A stretch of 64,000 nt of DNA from Pseudomonadota bacterium (GCA_029776255.1 JAKOTN010000026.1:1-64000); one strand, 5' to 3'; numbered from the stretch's first letter, positions 1 to 6,524 are shown. Notes: a model not told the origin generated them from the sequence alone. Numbers and translations: made by a program.

Positions 1-200
1 TTCCCTACGCCACTCATGCCGACATGAAGGCTGTCAGCTTCGAATACATCGAGGTCTTTTACAACCGCAAGCGGCAGCATTCGACCCTCGGTTACAAATC
101 GCCGATTCAGTTCCTGGAAAACTGGATCAGAGAGCAGCATCAGGAAAAACTGATAGCATGAAACTTACCCTTTGGCAGACGAAAAACCGAGGGAACCTCA
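1..200 (+). mobile_element. Right end of an IS3-family insertion sequence (left part outside window)
   Basis: This stretch holds the last 52 codons of an IS3-type transposase and a 39-bp tail. The probable terminus is ...CCTCA at about 200, read inward from the right end as TGAGGTTCCCTCGG. IS3 elements usually begin TG and end CA, which fits. The sequence to the right is inovirus DNA, and a phage reading frame stops exactly at this boundary. The exact terminus is inferred because the left inverted repeat and any target duplication lie outside the window. Confidence 0.65.
3..161 (+). CDS. IS3-family transposase (OrfB), C-terminal fragment
   Basis: The 5' part lies off the window; the frame is open from base 3 to a TGA at 159-161. 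The peptide contains YNRKRQHSTLGYKSPIQF near its end. This is the signature C-terminus of the DDE integrase core (rve) of IS3-group OrfB transposases, which catalyses strand transfer as a frameshift product with OrfA. The last catalytic Glu would lie just before the visible part, so activity cannot be judged. The 39 bp after the stop carries the right end of the element. Confidence 0.85.
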   Translation, partial: PYATHADMKAVSFEYIEVFYNRKRQHSTLGYKSPIQFLENWIREQHQEKLIA

Positions 201-248
201 GCCGATTCCGGCGAGGAAAAGGGCGAAATACCAGTAGTCAACGATCAT
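198..248 (-). pseudogene. Phage gene truncated after 16 codons by the IS3 end
   Basis: An ATG at 248 overlaps the end of the 55-aa membrane protein gene by 11 nt, the tight coupling seen in filamentous-phage operons. The frame reads MIVDYWYFALFLAGIG and then meets a TGA supplied by the inferred IS terminus (198-200). The hydrophobic start suggests a membrane or signal-anchored morphogenesis protein. The rest would lie beyond the insertion. The call rests on overlap and position, not on a recognised family, and a genuine 16-aa peptide cannot be excluded. Confidence 0.35.
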
Positions 249-405
249 GACAAAGCCTCGAAAAGCCCCACTCCATGGAACGCGCGACCGCGTAAATGAG
301 CGAGCAAACGAGGCCAACCCACAACACGAAAGCAATCATGAAAGTCAGGGGCTCCGGCAGGAACCACAGCCCCTCAAAAATCCACACGATGAAACGATCA
401 GCCAT
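238..405 (-). CDS. Small phage membrane protein, 55 aa
   Basis: This short frame runs from ATG at 405 to TGA at 240-238 and encodes 55 residues. The ribosome site AGAGGTG stands about 6 nt before the start. The protein has a long hydrophobic segment, roughly residues 20-41, flanked by a charged start (MADR) and a basic tail (ARSMEWGFSRLCHDR). One transmembrane helix is the natural reading. It sits directly after the coat-protein terminator, where filamentous phages encode small membrane or minor coat proteins. Its specific role is unknown. It overlaps the next, truncated gene. Confidence 0.6.
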   Translation of the reverse strand: MADRFIVWIFEGLWFLPEPLTFMIAFVLWVGLVCSLIYAVARSMEWGFSRLCHDR

Positions 406-427
406 AAAAGCACCTCTTTCGCATGCG

Positions 428-452
428 AAAAAAAGGGGGCAAGAATGCCCCC
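428..452 (-). terminator. Rho-independent terminator after the phage coat gene
   Basis: On the minus strand a 7-bp stem, GGGGGCA/TGCCCCC, with a TTCT loop is followed by seven consecutive T residues (428-434). It lies 25 bp after the coat-protein stop. A strong terminator just after the major coat gene is a known feature of filamentous-phage genomes. There it limits transcription into minor coat and assembly genes. Confidence 0.85.
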
Positions 453-476
453 CGCCAAAAGCAGCGCGAGGGCCGC

Positions 477-704
477 TTAAATCTTCGGTTTGAACTTCGA
501 CAGCACCAGGCGAGCACCCCAGAGAACCACGCCGGCGGCGACCATCAGCCCGACGATGATCAAGCCAGCGCTCTTGGCATCGCTGAGGTCAATGGTTTGA
601 GCGAGAGCCGTGGCGGTAGTGGGAGCGGTTTGGGCAAATGCCGTACCGGCAGAAACCATAAGGCCGGTAGCGGCAGCGACAACGAGAGCGAGAACTTTGC
701 GCAT
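477..704 (-). CDS. Inovirus major coat protein (pVIII-like) precursor
   Basis: This 75-aa precursor has the classical pVIII layout. The leader starts MRKVLALVVAAATGLMVSAG and ends at an AFA-Q signal-peptidase site near residue 24. A short amphipathic region (TIDLSDAKSAG) and one transmembrane helix (IIVGLMVAAGVVLWGARLVL) follow, with a basic DNA-contacting tail (KFKPKI). Thousands of copies would coat the ssDNA genome after assembly through the inner membrane. The ribosome site AAAGGAG precedes the ATG, as expected for the most strongly expressed phage gene. The terminator at 428-452 follows. Confidence 0.88.
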   Translation of the reverse strand: MRKVLALVVAAATGLMVSAGTAFAQTAPTTATALAQTIDLSDAKSAGLIIVGLMVAAGVVLWGARLVLSKFKPKI

Positions 705-738
705 TGAAATCTCCTTTAAAAGCGCAGTTGATAAAAGA

Positions 739-1044
739 TCAGCGTCCCCAGCCTGACCAAAATGGTTTGACGAGGACCGATCCCTTCACGCCCAGCAAGT
801 AGAAAAAAACCACAATGCCGAACGCAAAGTCGAAAATGCCGCCAGCGGTTGCGGGATCGAACGGACGCATCAGCCCGTCGATGTAATTCCCGCTGTCCTG
901 GTACGGCAAATAAGAGGGAACGAGGTAGGCCGTTTGCCCTGTTGGGCATGCCCCATAGGCCAGGAGACCTCCGGCCGCTGTGGCGCCGCCAGAAGGAACG
1001 GAAGCCGAACAAACAACCGCATTAAGAACCTGCCCTGCCGGCAT
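739..1044 (-). CDS. Phage membrane protein, 101 aa, function unknown
   Basis: The gene lies between the ssDNA-binding and coat genes. The ribosome site GGGGGAAGG is close to the ATG. The N-terminal two thirds is rich in Gly/Ala with two Cys residues (about 12 and 33). Residues 67-88 (AGGIFDFAFGIVVFFYLLGV) form a probable transmembrane helix, followed by a short basic tail. Filamentous phages often carry a small membrane protein here, a minor coat or assembly accessory protein. I do not recognise the family; the assignment to the phage rests on position and orientation. Confidence 0.6.
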   Translation of the reverse strand: MPAGQVLNAVVCSASVPSGGATAAGGLLAYGACPTGQTAYLVPSYLPYQDSGNYIDGLMRPFDPATAGGIFDFAFGIVVFFYLLGVKGSVLVKPFWSGWGR

Positions 1045-1072
1045 AACCTTCCCCCGTTCTTAAACGTATGAA

Positions 1073-1459
1073 TCAAGCAGCCTTGGCGACCTTGACGTCG
1101 ACCAAATCAACTTGCGAGATGTACTCGATGCCGACGACAACGAGCTTTTCGACATCCTTGGATACAAGCTGCCCTTCGACCGCCTTTTTCTCGACTGCGG
1201 CAACTCGGCGATACGTGACGTAGCAGCGAGCGGGGAAGGACTTTCCGACCATCGACGCACCGACCGAGCTATCGGCAATCGATTGCTCGATTGCGGTAAA
1301 GCCGGTCCAGTTCTTTGTGGCCGGGATCGACACGATGACAATTTTTGTCGATTCGATGCCCTCGAATTTGGTATTGGCTTCGCCTTTGAAACCAGTGGAC
1401 AGGCCAAGGACAAATTCTTCGGATTTCAGCTCAGAGACGTGGCGGGATAAGAGACTCAT
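1073..1459 (-). CDS. Phage ssDNA-binding protein, gene V (G5P)-like
   Basis: The 128-aa product sits directly downstream of the replication gene, its ATG overlapping the rep stop (ATGA), which implies translational coupling. Its size, mixed beta-rich composition and place between Rep and coat protein match the inovirus ssDNA-binding protein. That protein coats newly made single strands and switches the phage from double-strand replication to packaging. The similarity is to the divergent G5P/DUF1293-type group rather than to M13 pV itself. The call is family-level by context and general sequence character. Confidence 0.65.
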   Translation of the reverse strand: MSLLSRHVSELKSEEFVLGLSTGFKGEANTKFEGIESTKIVIVSIPATKNWTGFTAIEQSIADSSVGASMVGKSFPARCYVTYRRVAAVEKKAVEGQLVSKDVEKLVVVGIEYISQVDLVDVKVAKAA

Positions 1460-2664
1460 AGTTGCAACTCCTTTTGGGGATTAGATGACGCGGAAAAATC
1501 GCTTTGCAAAACCCGGTCAATCTCCGCAAGTCCGCCACTACGGGCGGCCTCCAGGAGGCGACCTAGACCGGACGCTCTCGCAACCCGGTCAAAACTGATG
1601 TCACTGATGCAGCCAACAACTTCCCCCTCGCCGACATCATTGGCGTCAGCGAAATCATCAAGGGTAGTTGGCATGCCGAAGGATTTGAGTAATGCGCTGG
1701 CGGCCTTGAGGCTTACAACCGCCTTGCCTTTGGTCGCGCGGAGGTAATCAATCCAGAGCTTTGCTGCCGGGCTGTCCTTGCCTCGCAAAATCGCATCTTC
1801 GAGCAGGGCCCAAGGCGTCATAGATTTGCCCTGCGATAATTTCAGGCGACCGGCCGTCATCTCGGCTGAAAGGGACCATTCGCGCTCGCGATCAAATTTA
1901 GCCAGGTACTCGCTGGCATCCCACGCGGGACGAACATCGACTCCGACGCGATGGCCACGATAGGAAGCAAGTGTCGTCAGTCCAAATTTTTCTGCCGACG
2001 CGCGCCAAGGTGCAAATAGCGCGTCTGCCAAACGGTCTGCATCAGGCGACGGGCCGCGAAAAAACCATGCGTCGTGCTGGTGGGGATGCCATCCATTGCT
2101 CGGCGAGTAGGTAATTTCCGTGGCGCTTAACGCCCCACTACGCAACGCGGCAATATCGCGCTGGGAACGCGACTGCGTAAATGCTCGCTTGGCTGATTTG
2201 AAGGCGTCGAGCAGGGTGGCAAGATCGTCATGCACCGTATGCGCCGCAGTAAATGTAGCCATCACTGCACTCCCGCCGGACGCATGGACAGCTTCAAATA
2301 GCGCCGATATTTGATCGGCCCGGCGACGCATGACTTTGGCGCAGCAGATGGGGCAGGCCCAGACATTGCCGCAGCGCATAAGGCCTGAATAGCCCACAGC
2401 CGTGTCATGCCGATAGATTTTGACCGACTCGTCAATCGGCTGGCGGCAACAAACCGAAACCCGAAACTCCGATTTCCTGCGAATCTCGCCGGTTTCTTTA
2501 TCAACGGTTTCGCGCCAGTACGGGTATGTGAGTGACTGGCAACCCGACAAGAGAATGTGACGCCGAATTCGCAATGCTGCGGGGTCAAGGGCAGGGATTG
2601 CACAGTTGTCAGCAACATGTCTGACGCCGACAGGTAAGGTACGGACATAATCGACATCACGCAC
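1456..2664 (-). CDS. Rolling-circle replication initiator (HUH endonuclease Rep)
   Basis: The 402-aa protein nicks the phage double-strand origin and stays joined to the 5' end through a tyrosine. Visible motifs: a Cys-rich N-terminal part (SVCCRQP and WACPICCAKVMRRR), the HUH metal site H193-P-H-Q-H197 (bases 2074-2088), and a candidate catalytic Tyr253 in EYLAKF. This layout is that of Rep_1-type plasmid and phage initiators. The frame is open upstream to an ATG at 2931, but that part overlaps the preceding 97-aa gene. I chose GTG at 2664, next to GAGGCGGG and overlapping that gene's stop. Confidence 0.8.
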   Translation of the reverse strand: MRDVDYVRTLPVGVRHVADNCAIPALDPAALRIRRHILLSGCQSLTYPYWRETVDKETGEIRRKSEFRVSVCCRQPIDESVKIYRHDTAVGYSGLMRCGNVWACPICCAKVMRRRADQISALFEAVHASGGSAVMATFTAAHTVHDDLATLLDAFKSAKRAFTQSRSQRDIAALRSGALSATEITYSPSNGWHPHQHDAWFFRGPSPDADRLADALFAPWRASAEKFGLTTLASYRGHRVGVDVRPAWDASEYLAKFDREREWSLSAEMTAGRLKLSQGKSMTPWALLEDAILRGKDSPAAKLWIDYLRATKGKAVVSLKAASALLKSFGMPTTLDDFADANDVGEGEVVGCISDISFDRVARASGLGRLLEAARSGGLAEIDRVLQSDFSASSNPQKELQL

Positions 2665-2950
2665 CACCCGCCTCGTCGGTCGGTGTCGTTGACAACAAAA
2701 TCCGTATAGGTTTACCAAGGCGGCTGCGCCGCTCCGAACCCTCGTCCTCGCTTCGCTGCGGGCGAGTTTCGGAGCGGGCAGCCAACGATCCCAGATACGG
2801 ATATTTCGCTTCGAGCTCGGCGCGGTACTGCTCATCGGCGAACAGGTCACCCTGGCGAGCCAGGAATTTTGAGTAGTTCGACGGACGACCACGTCGCGAA
2901 ACTGTCGCGTGCGAAAGTTCTTTGCCTGCAACAGCTTTGGGTGCCGTCAT
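2657..2950 (-). CDS. Hypothetical phage protein, 97 aa
   Basis: The ATG at 2950 overlaps the stop of the upstream 75-aa regulator gene (ATGA), and its own stop overlaps the chosen rep start, so three genes are coupled. The N-terminal half (RGRPSNYSKFLARQGDLFADEQ, then a charged stretch ending EAKYPYLGSLA) has the look of a small DNA-associated protein with an AT-hook-like RGRP. The C-terminal third is low-complexity and overlaps the extended rep frame. No family is recognised. Coupling favours a real gene, but its C-terminus is uncertain. Confidence 0.5.
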   Translation of the reverse strand: MTAPKAVAGKELSHATVSRRGRPSNYSKFLARQGDLFADEQYRAELEAKYPYLGSLAARSETRPQRSEDEGSERRSRLGKPIRILLSTTPTDEAGGA

Positions 2951-3174
2951 GACAGCACCTTGTCAGCGCACATGGCGCGAAGGGCCTCCATGTTGACGAA
3001 TACACGGCGCCCCCCGAGATGCAGAGTGGGCAAATAACCCCGGTCGCACATACTGAAAACAGTGGCATGCGTGAGCCCAACGAGATCGGCAAAGCGTTCA
3101 CGCGTCAGCAAAGGAAGTTGCACAGCGGCTAACGAAGCCTGATGAAGCTGGTCAAGATTTTCTATCGCACCCAT
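2947..3174 (-). CDS. Small helix-turn-helix (excisionase/MerR-like) phage regulator
   Basis: The 75-aa protein contains LTRERFADLVGLTHATVFSMCDRGYLPTLHLGGRRVFVNMEAL. This is the winged HTH_17 pattern: a helix-turn-helix, then a wing ending in an aromatic and a hydrophobic residue. Such proteins act as excisionases or as transcription regulators of the phage lytic operon. It is the first gene of the leftward operon and faces the repressor gene across an 88-bp region with two palindromic operators. That position suggests a Cro- or Xis-like role. Confidence 0.7.
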   Translation of the reverse strand: MGAIENLDQLHQASLAAVQLPLLTRERFADLVGLTHATVFSMCDRGYLPTLHLGGRRVFVNMEALRAMCADKVLS

Positions 3175-3200
3175 AATTGGACTGAAAATTTAGCATTAAC

Positions 3201-3229
3201 GATCATTGATCCGCAAAGATCATTGATCC
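3201..3229. promoter_or_regulatory. Two palindromic operator sites in the phage divergent control region
   Basis: The 12-mer GATCATTGATCC occurs twice, at 3201-3212 and 3218-3229. Within each, GATCA-T-TGATC is a perfect 11-bp palindrome. The centres are 17 bp apart, about 1.6 helical turns. They lie between the leftward regulator (start 3174) and the rightward repressor-like gene (start 3262). Paired dyads at this place are what a phage repressor would bind to control both directions. The binding protein is inferred. Confidence 0.65.
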
Positions 3230-3261
3230 TAGTTTATTTCGATTTTTGGGGATGTCAAGTT

Positions 3262-4041
3262 ATGCAGACTCGACTGATAGAACTCATTGACAAAACAACG
3301 AGCTCGTCACGGCGATTCAAGGAGCTGGAGGAGAAAACGGGGATTGCTGCCACTTCGTGGCAAAAGGTTCACATCGGCAGGCAGCGGGCAACGCAACAAA
3401 TGATCGAGGCGATTTGCTGCGTTTATCCGACTTGCGCCTTGTGGCTGACCACGGGAAAGATCGACGAAGCCAACGATCAGTTGGACATTGACGGGTACAT
3501 TGCAAAAGCGACGTACCGGATCACCGAAGTGCTAACAAAAAGTCCTGCCGACTGGTCTTCAGGCGAGGCGCTTGTTGTTCGGATAGAACTTGCGAAAGCC
3601 CTTAAAGTGCTGAATGAGATTGACCTAGCGAACTATGTGGGACGCTACGAGAGTCTTCTGAGCGACTATGCACGATCGAGGCTCGCCAATCAGCATGAGA
3701 CTCAAAACATTTCAGCGGAAGATGATGCCGCGCAAACCGTACAGGTTTGGCGTGACGTTTCCGGCCCACGAACTAACGTTAGCCATCACATCAACCTAAG
3801 AGAACCGATGTCACCAGCAGGTTTTGAATGGGGATATCACGGTGCCGGCCCGCGCGAACTCGCGGCAAACGTGTTGCATCACTTTGGTCTTCAAGCTGAT
3901 GAAGCAAAACTGCTGGCGACTGAATTTTCTATTGACGTGATATCCAACCTCAACAAAGAAAAAGATTGGATCAACAAAGAAGAGTTTTCCCTCTGGATGA
4001 AGCGTAAAGGCTTGGCAATCCTTAGGGGCACAAAACAATGA
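3262..4041 (+). CDS. Phage repressor-like protein with C-terminal DUF6166-like domain
   Basis: I chose ATG 3262 because GGGGA stands 10 nt upstream and the earlier in-frame ATG (3142) would run through the operators. The 259-aa product starts MQTRLIELIDKTTSSSRRFKELEEKTGI. Its N-terminal 70 residues look like a lambda-repressor-type HTH region (KTGIAATSWQKV, RATQQMIEAICCVYP). A charged middle (about 75-180) follows. From about residue 183, GFEWGYHGAGPRELAANVLHH through LSATEF/ISNL-type helices resembles the DUF6166 pattern. It is co-oriented and ATGA-coupled with the integrase, so it probably controls lysogeny. The C-terminal function is unknown. Confidence 0.6.
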   Translation: MQTRLIELIDKTTSSSRRFKELEEKTGIAATSWQKVHIGRQRATQQMIEAICCVYPTCALWLTTGKIDEANDQLDIDGYIAKATYRITEVLTKSPADWSSGEALVVRIELAKALKVLNEIDLANYVGRYESLLSDYARSRLANQHETQNISAEDDAAQTVQVWRDVSGPRTNVSHHINLREPMSPAGFEWGYHGAGPRELAANVLHHFGLQADEAKLLATEFSIDVISNLNKEKDWINKEEFSLWMKRKGLAILRGTKQ

Positions 4042-5051
4042 CCATAAAACCGGTGAAATCGGGGTGGCAAGTAGACATCCAGCCTGGCGGACGTGATGGG
4101 CGGCGTATCCGAAAGACTTTCAAGACAAAGGCGGAAGCTCTTGCGTGGGAGCGCCACATTCAGGCCAAAGCCCAAGAAACACCCGACTGGATGCCAGCCA
4201 AAAAGGATGGCCGGCGACTACTTGACTTGGTGGAAGTTTGGGCGAGCCGCCATGGCGTCACCCTGCGGGATGGGGAAAATACTGCAACTCGATTGCGAGC
4301 CATGAGCACGGCAATGGGCAACCCCATCGCCGAGAAATTCACCGCCCAAGACTTTGCAGAGTATCGAGCCAAGCGCCTGGCTGACGGGATAACGCAAAAC
4401 AACATGAACCGAGAGTTGCAGTATCTCAAGGCCATGTTCAACACCCTGATCGCGCTCGATGTGTGGACTCGGGAAAATCCGCTGTCCAAGCTGAAAGCGA
4501 TCAAGATCGTCGAGAAAGAACTATCGTTCCTCACGCTCGACCAAGTACAGCACCTATTGAATGAGTTACCCAAGGGACGGAATACCCACGTAACCCTGAT
4601 TGCCAAGATATGCCTGGCAACGGGATCGCGCTGGGGTGAAACCGAAGCCCTGACCATTCACCAGGTGCGCAATAGCACCATCCAGTATTCGAAAACAAAA
4701 TCCGGGAAAGCTCGGGCGGTTCCCATCGACGTGGGGCTTGAACTGGAGATCATGAATCACCATGCCGAGCACGGCACGGGGAATCGTATTTTTCAGAGTG
4801 CTTGGGCTGCTTTTCGGGAAGGGGTTGAGCGAGCGCAGATCGAACTGCCGCTGGGCCAGATGACCCACGTTCTACGGCACACCTTCGCCAGCCATTTCAT
4901 GATGGCAGGCGGCAATATCCTTGCGCTGCAACGGATTCTGGGCCACCAGAGCTTGACGATGACTATGCGGTACTCACATCTGGCGCCAGATCACCTCAAG
5001 GAAGCACGGGAATTTAACCCGTTGACACTTTGTCGTCGCAGAAACGACTAG
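4038..5051 (+). CDS. int: Phage integrase, tyrosine recombinase
   Basis: The 337-aa protein has an N-terminal arm-binding part, a SAM-like core-binding domain (about 60-160) and a C-terminal catalytic domain. Catalytic residues are visible: Arg198 in ATGSRWGE, the box H277-V-L-R280, His303 in LGHQS and the nucleophile Tyr312 in MRYSH. It would integrate and excise the element by site-specific recombination. The start codon overlaps the repressor stop. The gene ends 36 bp before a tRNA-Met gene, the probable attachment target. All catalytic residues are intact. Confidence 0.9.
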   Translation: MTIKPVKSGWQVDIQPGGRDGRRIRKTFKTKAEALAWERHIQAKAQETPDWMPAKKDGRRLLDLVEVWASRHGVTLRDGENTATRLRAMSTAMGNPIAEKFTAQDFAEYRAKRLADGITQNNMNRELQYLKAMFNTLIALDVWTRENPLSKLKAIKIVEKELSFLTLDQVQHLLNELPKGRNTHVTLIAKICLATGSRWGETEALTIHQVRNSTIQYSKTKSGKARAVPIDVGLELEIMNHHAEHGTGNRIFQSAWAAFREGVERAQIELPLGQMTHVLRHTFASHFMMAGGNILALQRILGHQSLTMTMRYSHLAPDHLKEAREFNPLTLCRRRND

Positions 5052-5071
5052 GGCCAGCTTTCGCCGGCCCT
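5050..5071 (+). terminator. Hairpin after the integrase gene
   Basis: AGGGCC-a-GC-TTTC-GC-c-GGCCCT forms a strong stem that begins at the integrase stop codon. A T-rich but mixed sequence (GATTCTTTGG) follows rather than a clean U-tract. It probably ends rightward phage transcription before the oppositely oriented tRNA gene. Confidence 0.5.
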
Positions 5072-5086
5072 AACTCGTTGATTCTT

Positions 5087-5163
5087 TGGTGGTGATGGGC
5101 AGAATCGAACTGCCGACCTATGGGTTATGAATCCATCGCTCTAACCAACTGAGCTACATCACC
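5087..5163 (-). tRNA. tRNA-Met (anticodon CAT)
   Basis: The minus strand folds as a full cloverleaf. The acceptor GGTGATG pairs with CATCACC, the D-stem is GCTC/GAGC, the anticodon loop is TTCATAA, and the T-arm is GGCAG-TTCGATT-CTGCC. The discriminator A and an encoded CCA end follow. The anticodon CAT marks it as a methionine-type tRNA; an Ile2 (CAU, lysidine) identity cannot be fully excluded by eye. The last anticodon-stem pair is an A-C mismatch. The 3' half faces the prophage integrase and is the likely att site. Confidence 0.92.
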
Positions 5164-5175
5164 TCAAGACGTCGG

Positions 5176-5204
5176 ATTATAAAGTTCGATGGTTTTATGG
5201 TCAA
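5176..5204 (-). promoter_or_regulatory. Sigma-70 promoter of the tRNA-Met gene
   Basis: On the minus strand TTGACC (5204-5199), a 17-bp spacer and a perfect TATAAT (5181-5176) stand 12 bp before the tRNA 5' end. Spacing and hexamers are near consensus, as expected for a stable-RNA gene. Confidence 0.8.
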
Positions 5205-5295
5205 GCCGTCAACGGCTGGCAGATCAACCGGGACGGCAAGCGACGAATGGTTTCGCCATTGCGAATGCGCGCGTCCGTCGCCATGAAAAACTTGC

Positions 5296-5796
5296 TCAGT
5301 TGGCCGGCAAGGCCGCCAGATAGGCTTGATGCACCGAAAGGCTCAAGGCATTCGGCCGCAAGTCCTTGACCGCCGCGATCGCCGCCGATTTCGACCAGCC
5401 TCGCTCGATCAGTATTTGTGCCGCCAAAAGCCCGGTACGGCCAGAGCCACCCTTGCAGTGAATGGCGATCCGCTTTCCCGAATCCAGCAAATCGTGCACG
5501 GCGCGCCGCTGAGCCTGCCAGGCGATCGCGAAATCGGCCTCCGGCGCGTGATCGTCCTCAATCGGCAAATGAAACCATTGCAGACCGCGCTGTTGGCACA
5601 ATTCGGGAAGCGTGGTCACGGCGTTGTCGATCATTTCCAGCCCTGGCATCAGGGTGACTATCGCGTCGGCCCCCGCCGTTTGCAGTTGTTCAAGCGCGAC
5701 CGCCGGTTCGACTCCTTTCGTTCCGGGACATGGCGTCAGGATCAAGCCGCCTTTGCCATGGTCAAGCGACAGGAAATCGAAGGGATGTGTGGTCAT
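5296..5796 (-). CDS. Dual-specificity / protein tyrosine phosphatase-like protein
   Basis: The 166-aa protein carries the Cys-phosphatase loop H113-C114-KGGSG-R120-TG (CX5R), with Cys114 as nucleophile. An upstream acid loop, ...PIEDDHAPEADF, could supply the general acid Asp. Length and the start (FDFLSLDHGKGGLILTPCPGT) match the small bacterial cyclin-dependent-kinase-inhibitor-3-like phosphatase group. It is cytosolic with no signal peptide. It stands alone, between the tRNA and an unknown membrane protein gene on the other strand. Its substrate is unknown. Tyrosine autokinase is also encoded in the window, but a link is speculative. Confidence 0.8.
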   Translation of the reverse strand: MTTHPFDFLSLDHGKGGLILTPCPGTKGVEPAVALEQLQTAGADAIVTLMPGLEMIDNAVTTLPELCQQRGLQWFHLPIEDDHAPEADFAIAWQAQRRAVHDLLDSGKRIAIHCKGGSGRTGLLAAQILIERGWSKSAAIAAVKDLRPNALSLSVHQAYLAALPAN

Positions 5797-6068
5797 GACG
5801 TCACCTTGGGAAAAATGAACGAGGCGTGGGTTTCCGTTGCCGCGAATTTTACCCGAGTCCGGTGAAGACGGTCATTGCGGCACGAGTGACCCTGGCAAAA
5901 CAAATCCACCTTCCGGGGACTAAACTTGAGTGTTCGTCGCGACCGCGCGATGACGAGCCACAGGCGAAGCAGCCGGCGCTGTTCCGCCGTGACCACTTCA
6001 CAGAGGAACGCAACGGGCAAGTGTTGAATCTCAAAGGAATCGGAGCGAAAACGGCTAGCGAAAAGATC

Positions 6069-6464
6069 ATGAACGTCTCCTATCGAACGCGTCTTGCCAT
6101 TCGCCTCCTCATCGGCCTGCTGGTTGCTGTCGCCACCCTGTCGCACCTGTTCATGGGTCGCAGCGAGGTTCTGTCGATCACCGCCCTCCGCGAGGTGCAA
6201 CTGTCCGATGCCGACATGCTCGCCAATGGCACACGCCCTCACATCGTCGGCATTCTCCAACCCGGCGACCGCGCGTTCGTGTCGGCTTGCCGACAACGAT
6301 CCGGCAAAGTCGATCTGGTGGTCTCTTTTCAGGGCCACCCGGCCATTGTCAACGGCGACCCGAGCGGCTTTGAACTCCATCGGCGACGGGCGGTTGTCCG
6401 TGAGCAGGGTTACCCCACCACCAGTTGCCGGGGATTCTTCTGTGGAATCAGCCAGTGCAACTGA
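6069..6464 (+). CDS. Hypothetical membrane-anchored protein, 131 aa
   Basis: An ATG at 6069 opens a protein with one N-terminal hydrophobic helix (about residues 9-28, LAIRLLIGLLVAVATLSHLF). A soluble part follows that includes SDADMLANGTRPHIVGILQPGDRAF and FQGHPAIVNGDPSGFELHRR. The frame is open further upstream to 5826, but that part has no protein-like character and lacks a ribosome site. The C-terminus (SCRGFFCGISQCN) is Cys-rich. No family is recognised. It is divergent from the phosphatase gene. The case for coding rests on the signal-anchor start, so confidence is limited. Confidence 0.4.
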   Translation: MNVSYRTRLAIRLLIGLLVAVATLSHLFMGRSEVLSITALREVQLSDADMLANGTRPHIVGILQPGDRAFVSACRQRSGKVDLVVSFQGHPAIVNGDPSGFELHRRRAVVREQGYPTTSCRGFFCGISQCN

Positions 6465-6524
6465 AAACCAGGAAACAAATAGTTACCCGACAGTTGGCCT
6501 TCTGGCGATCGCAAGGCGCTCGCG

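Larger units (their letters stand above)
201..5086. mobile_element. Integrated filamentous phage (inovirus) remnant, interrupted by IS3 element
   Basis: Gene content and order are those of an inovirus replication/coat module: HUH Rep, ssDNA-binding protein, small membrane protein, 75-aa major coat protein with leader, then a strong terminator. It also carries a repressor-like gene and a tyrosine integrase. The integrase ends 36 bp from the 3' end of a tRNA-Met gene, the classical position for a prophage in a tRNA attachment site. The other end is missing: an IS3 right end cuts the operon at about 200, and no tRNA 3' duplicate is seen in the window. Boundaries are therefore approximate. Confidence 0.75.

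Noticed and set aside
5793-6380. A 195-codon minus-strand frame opposite the small membrane protein
   Set aside because: No hydrophobic or domain pattern and poor start; the plus-strand frame with a signal anchor is more protein-like.
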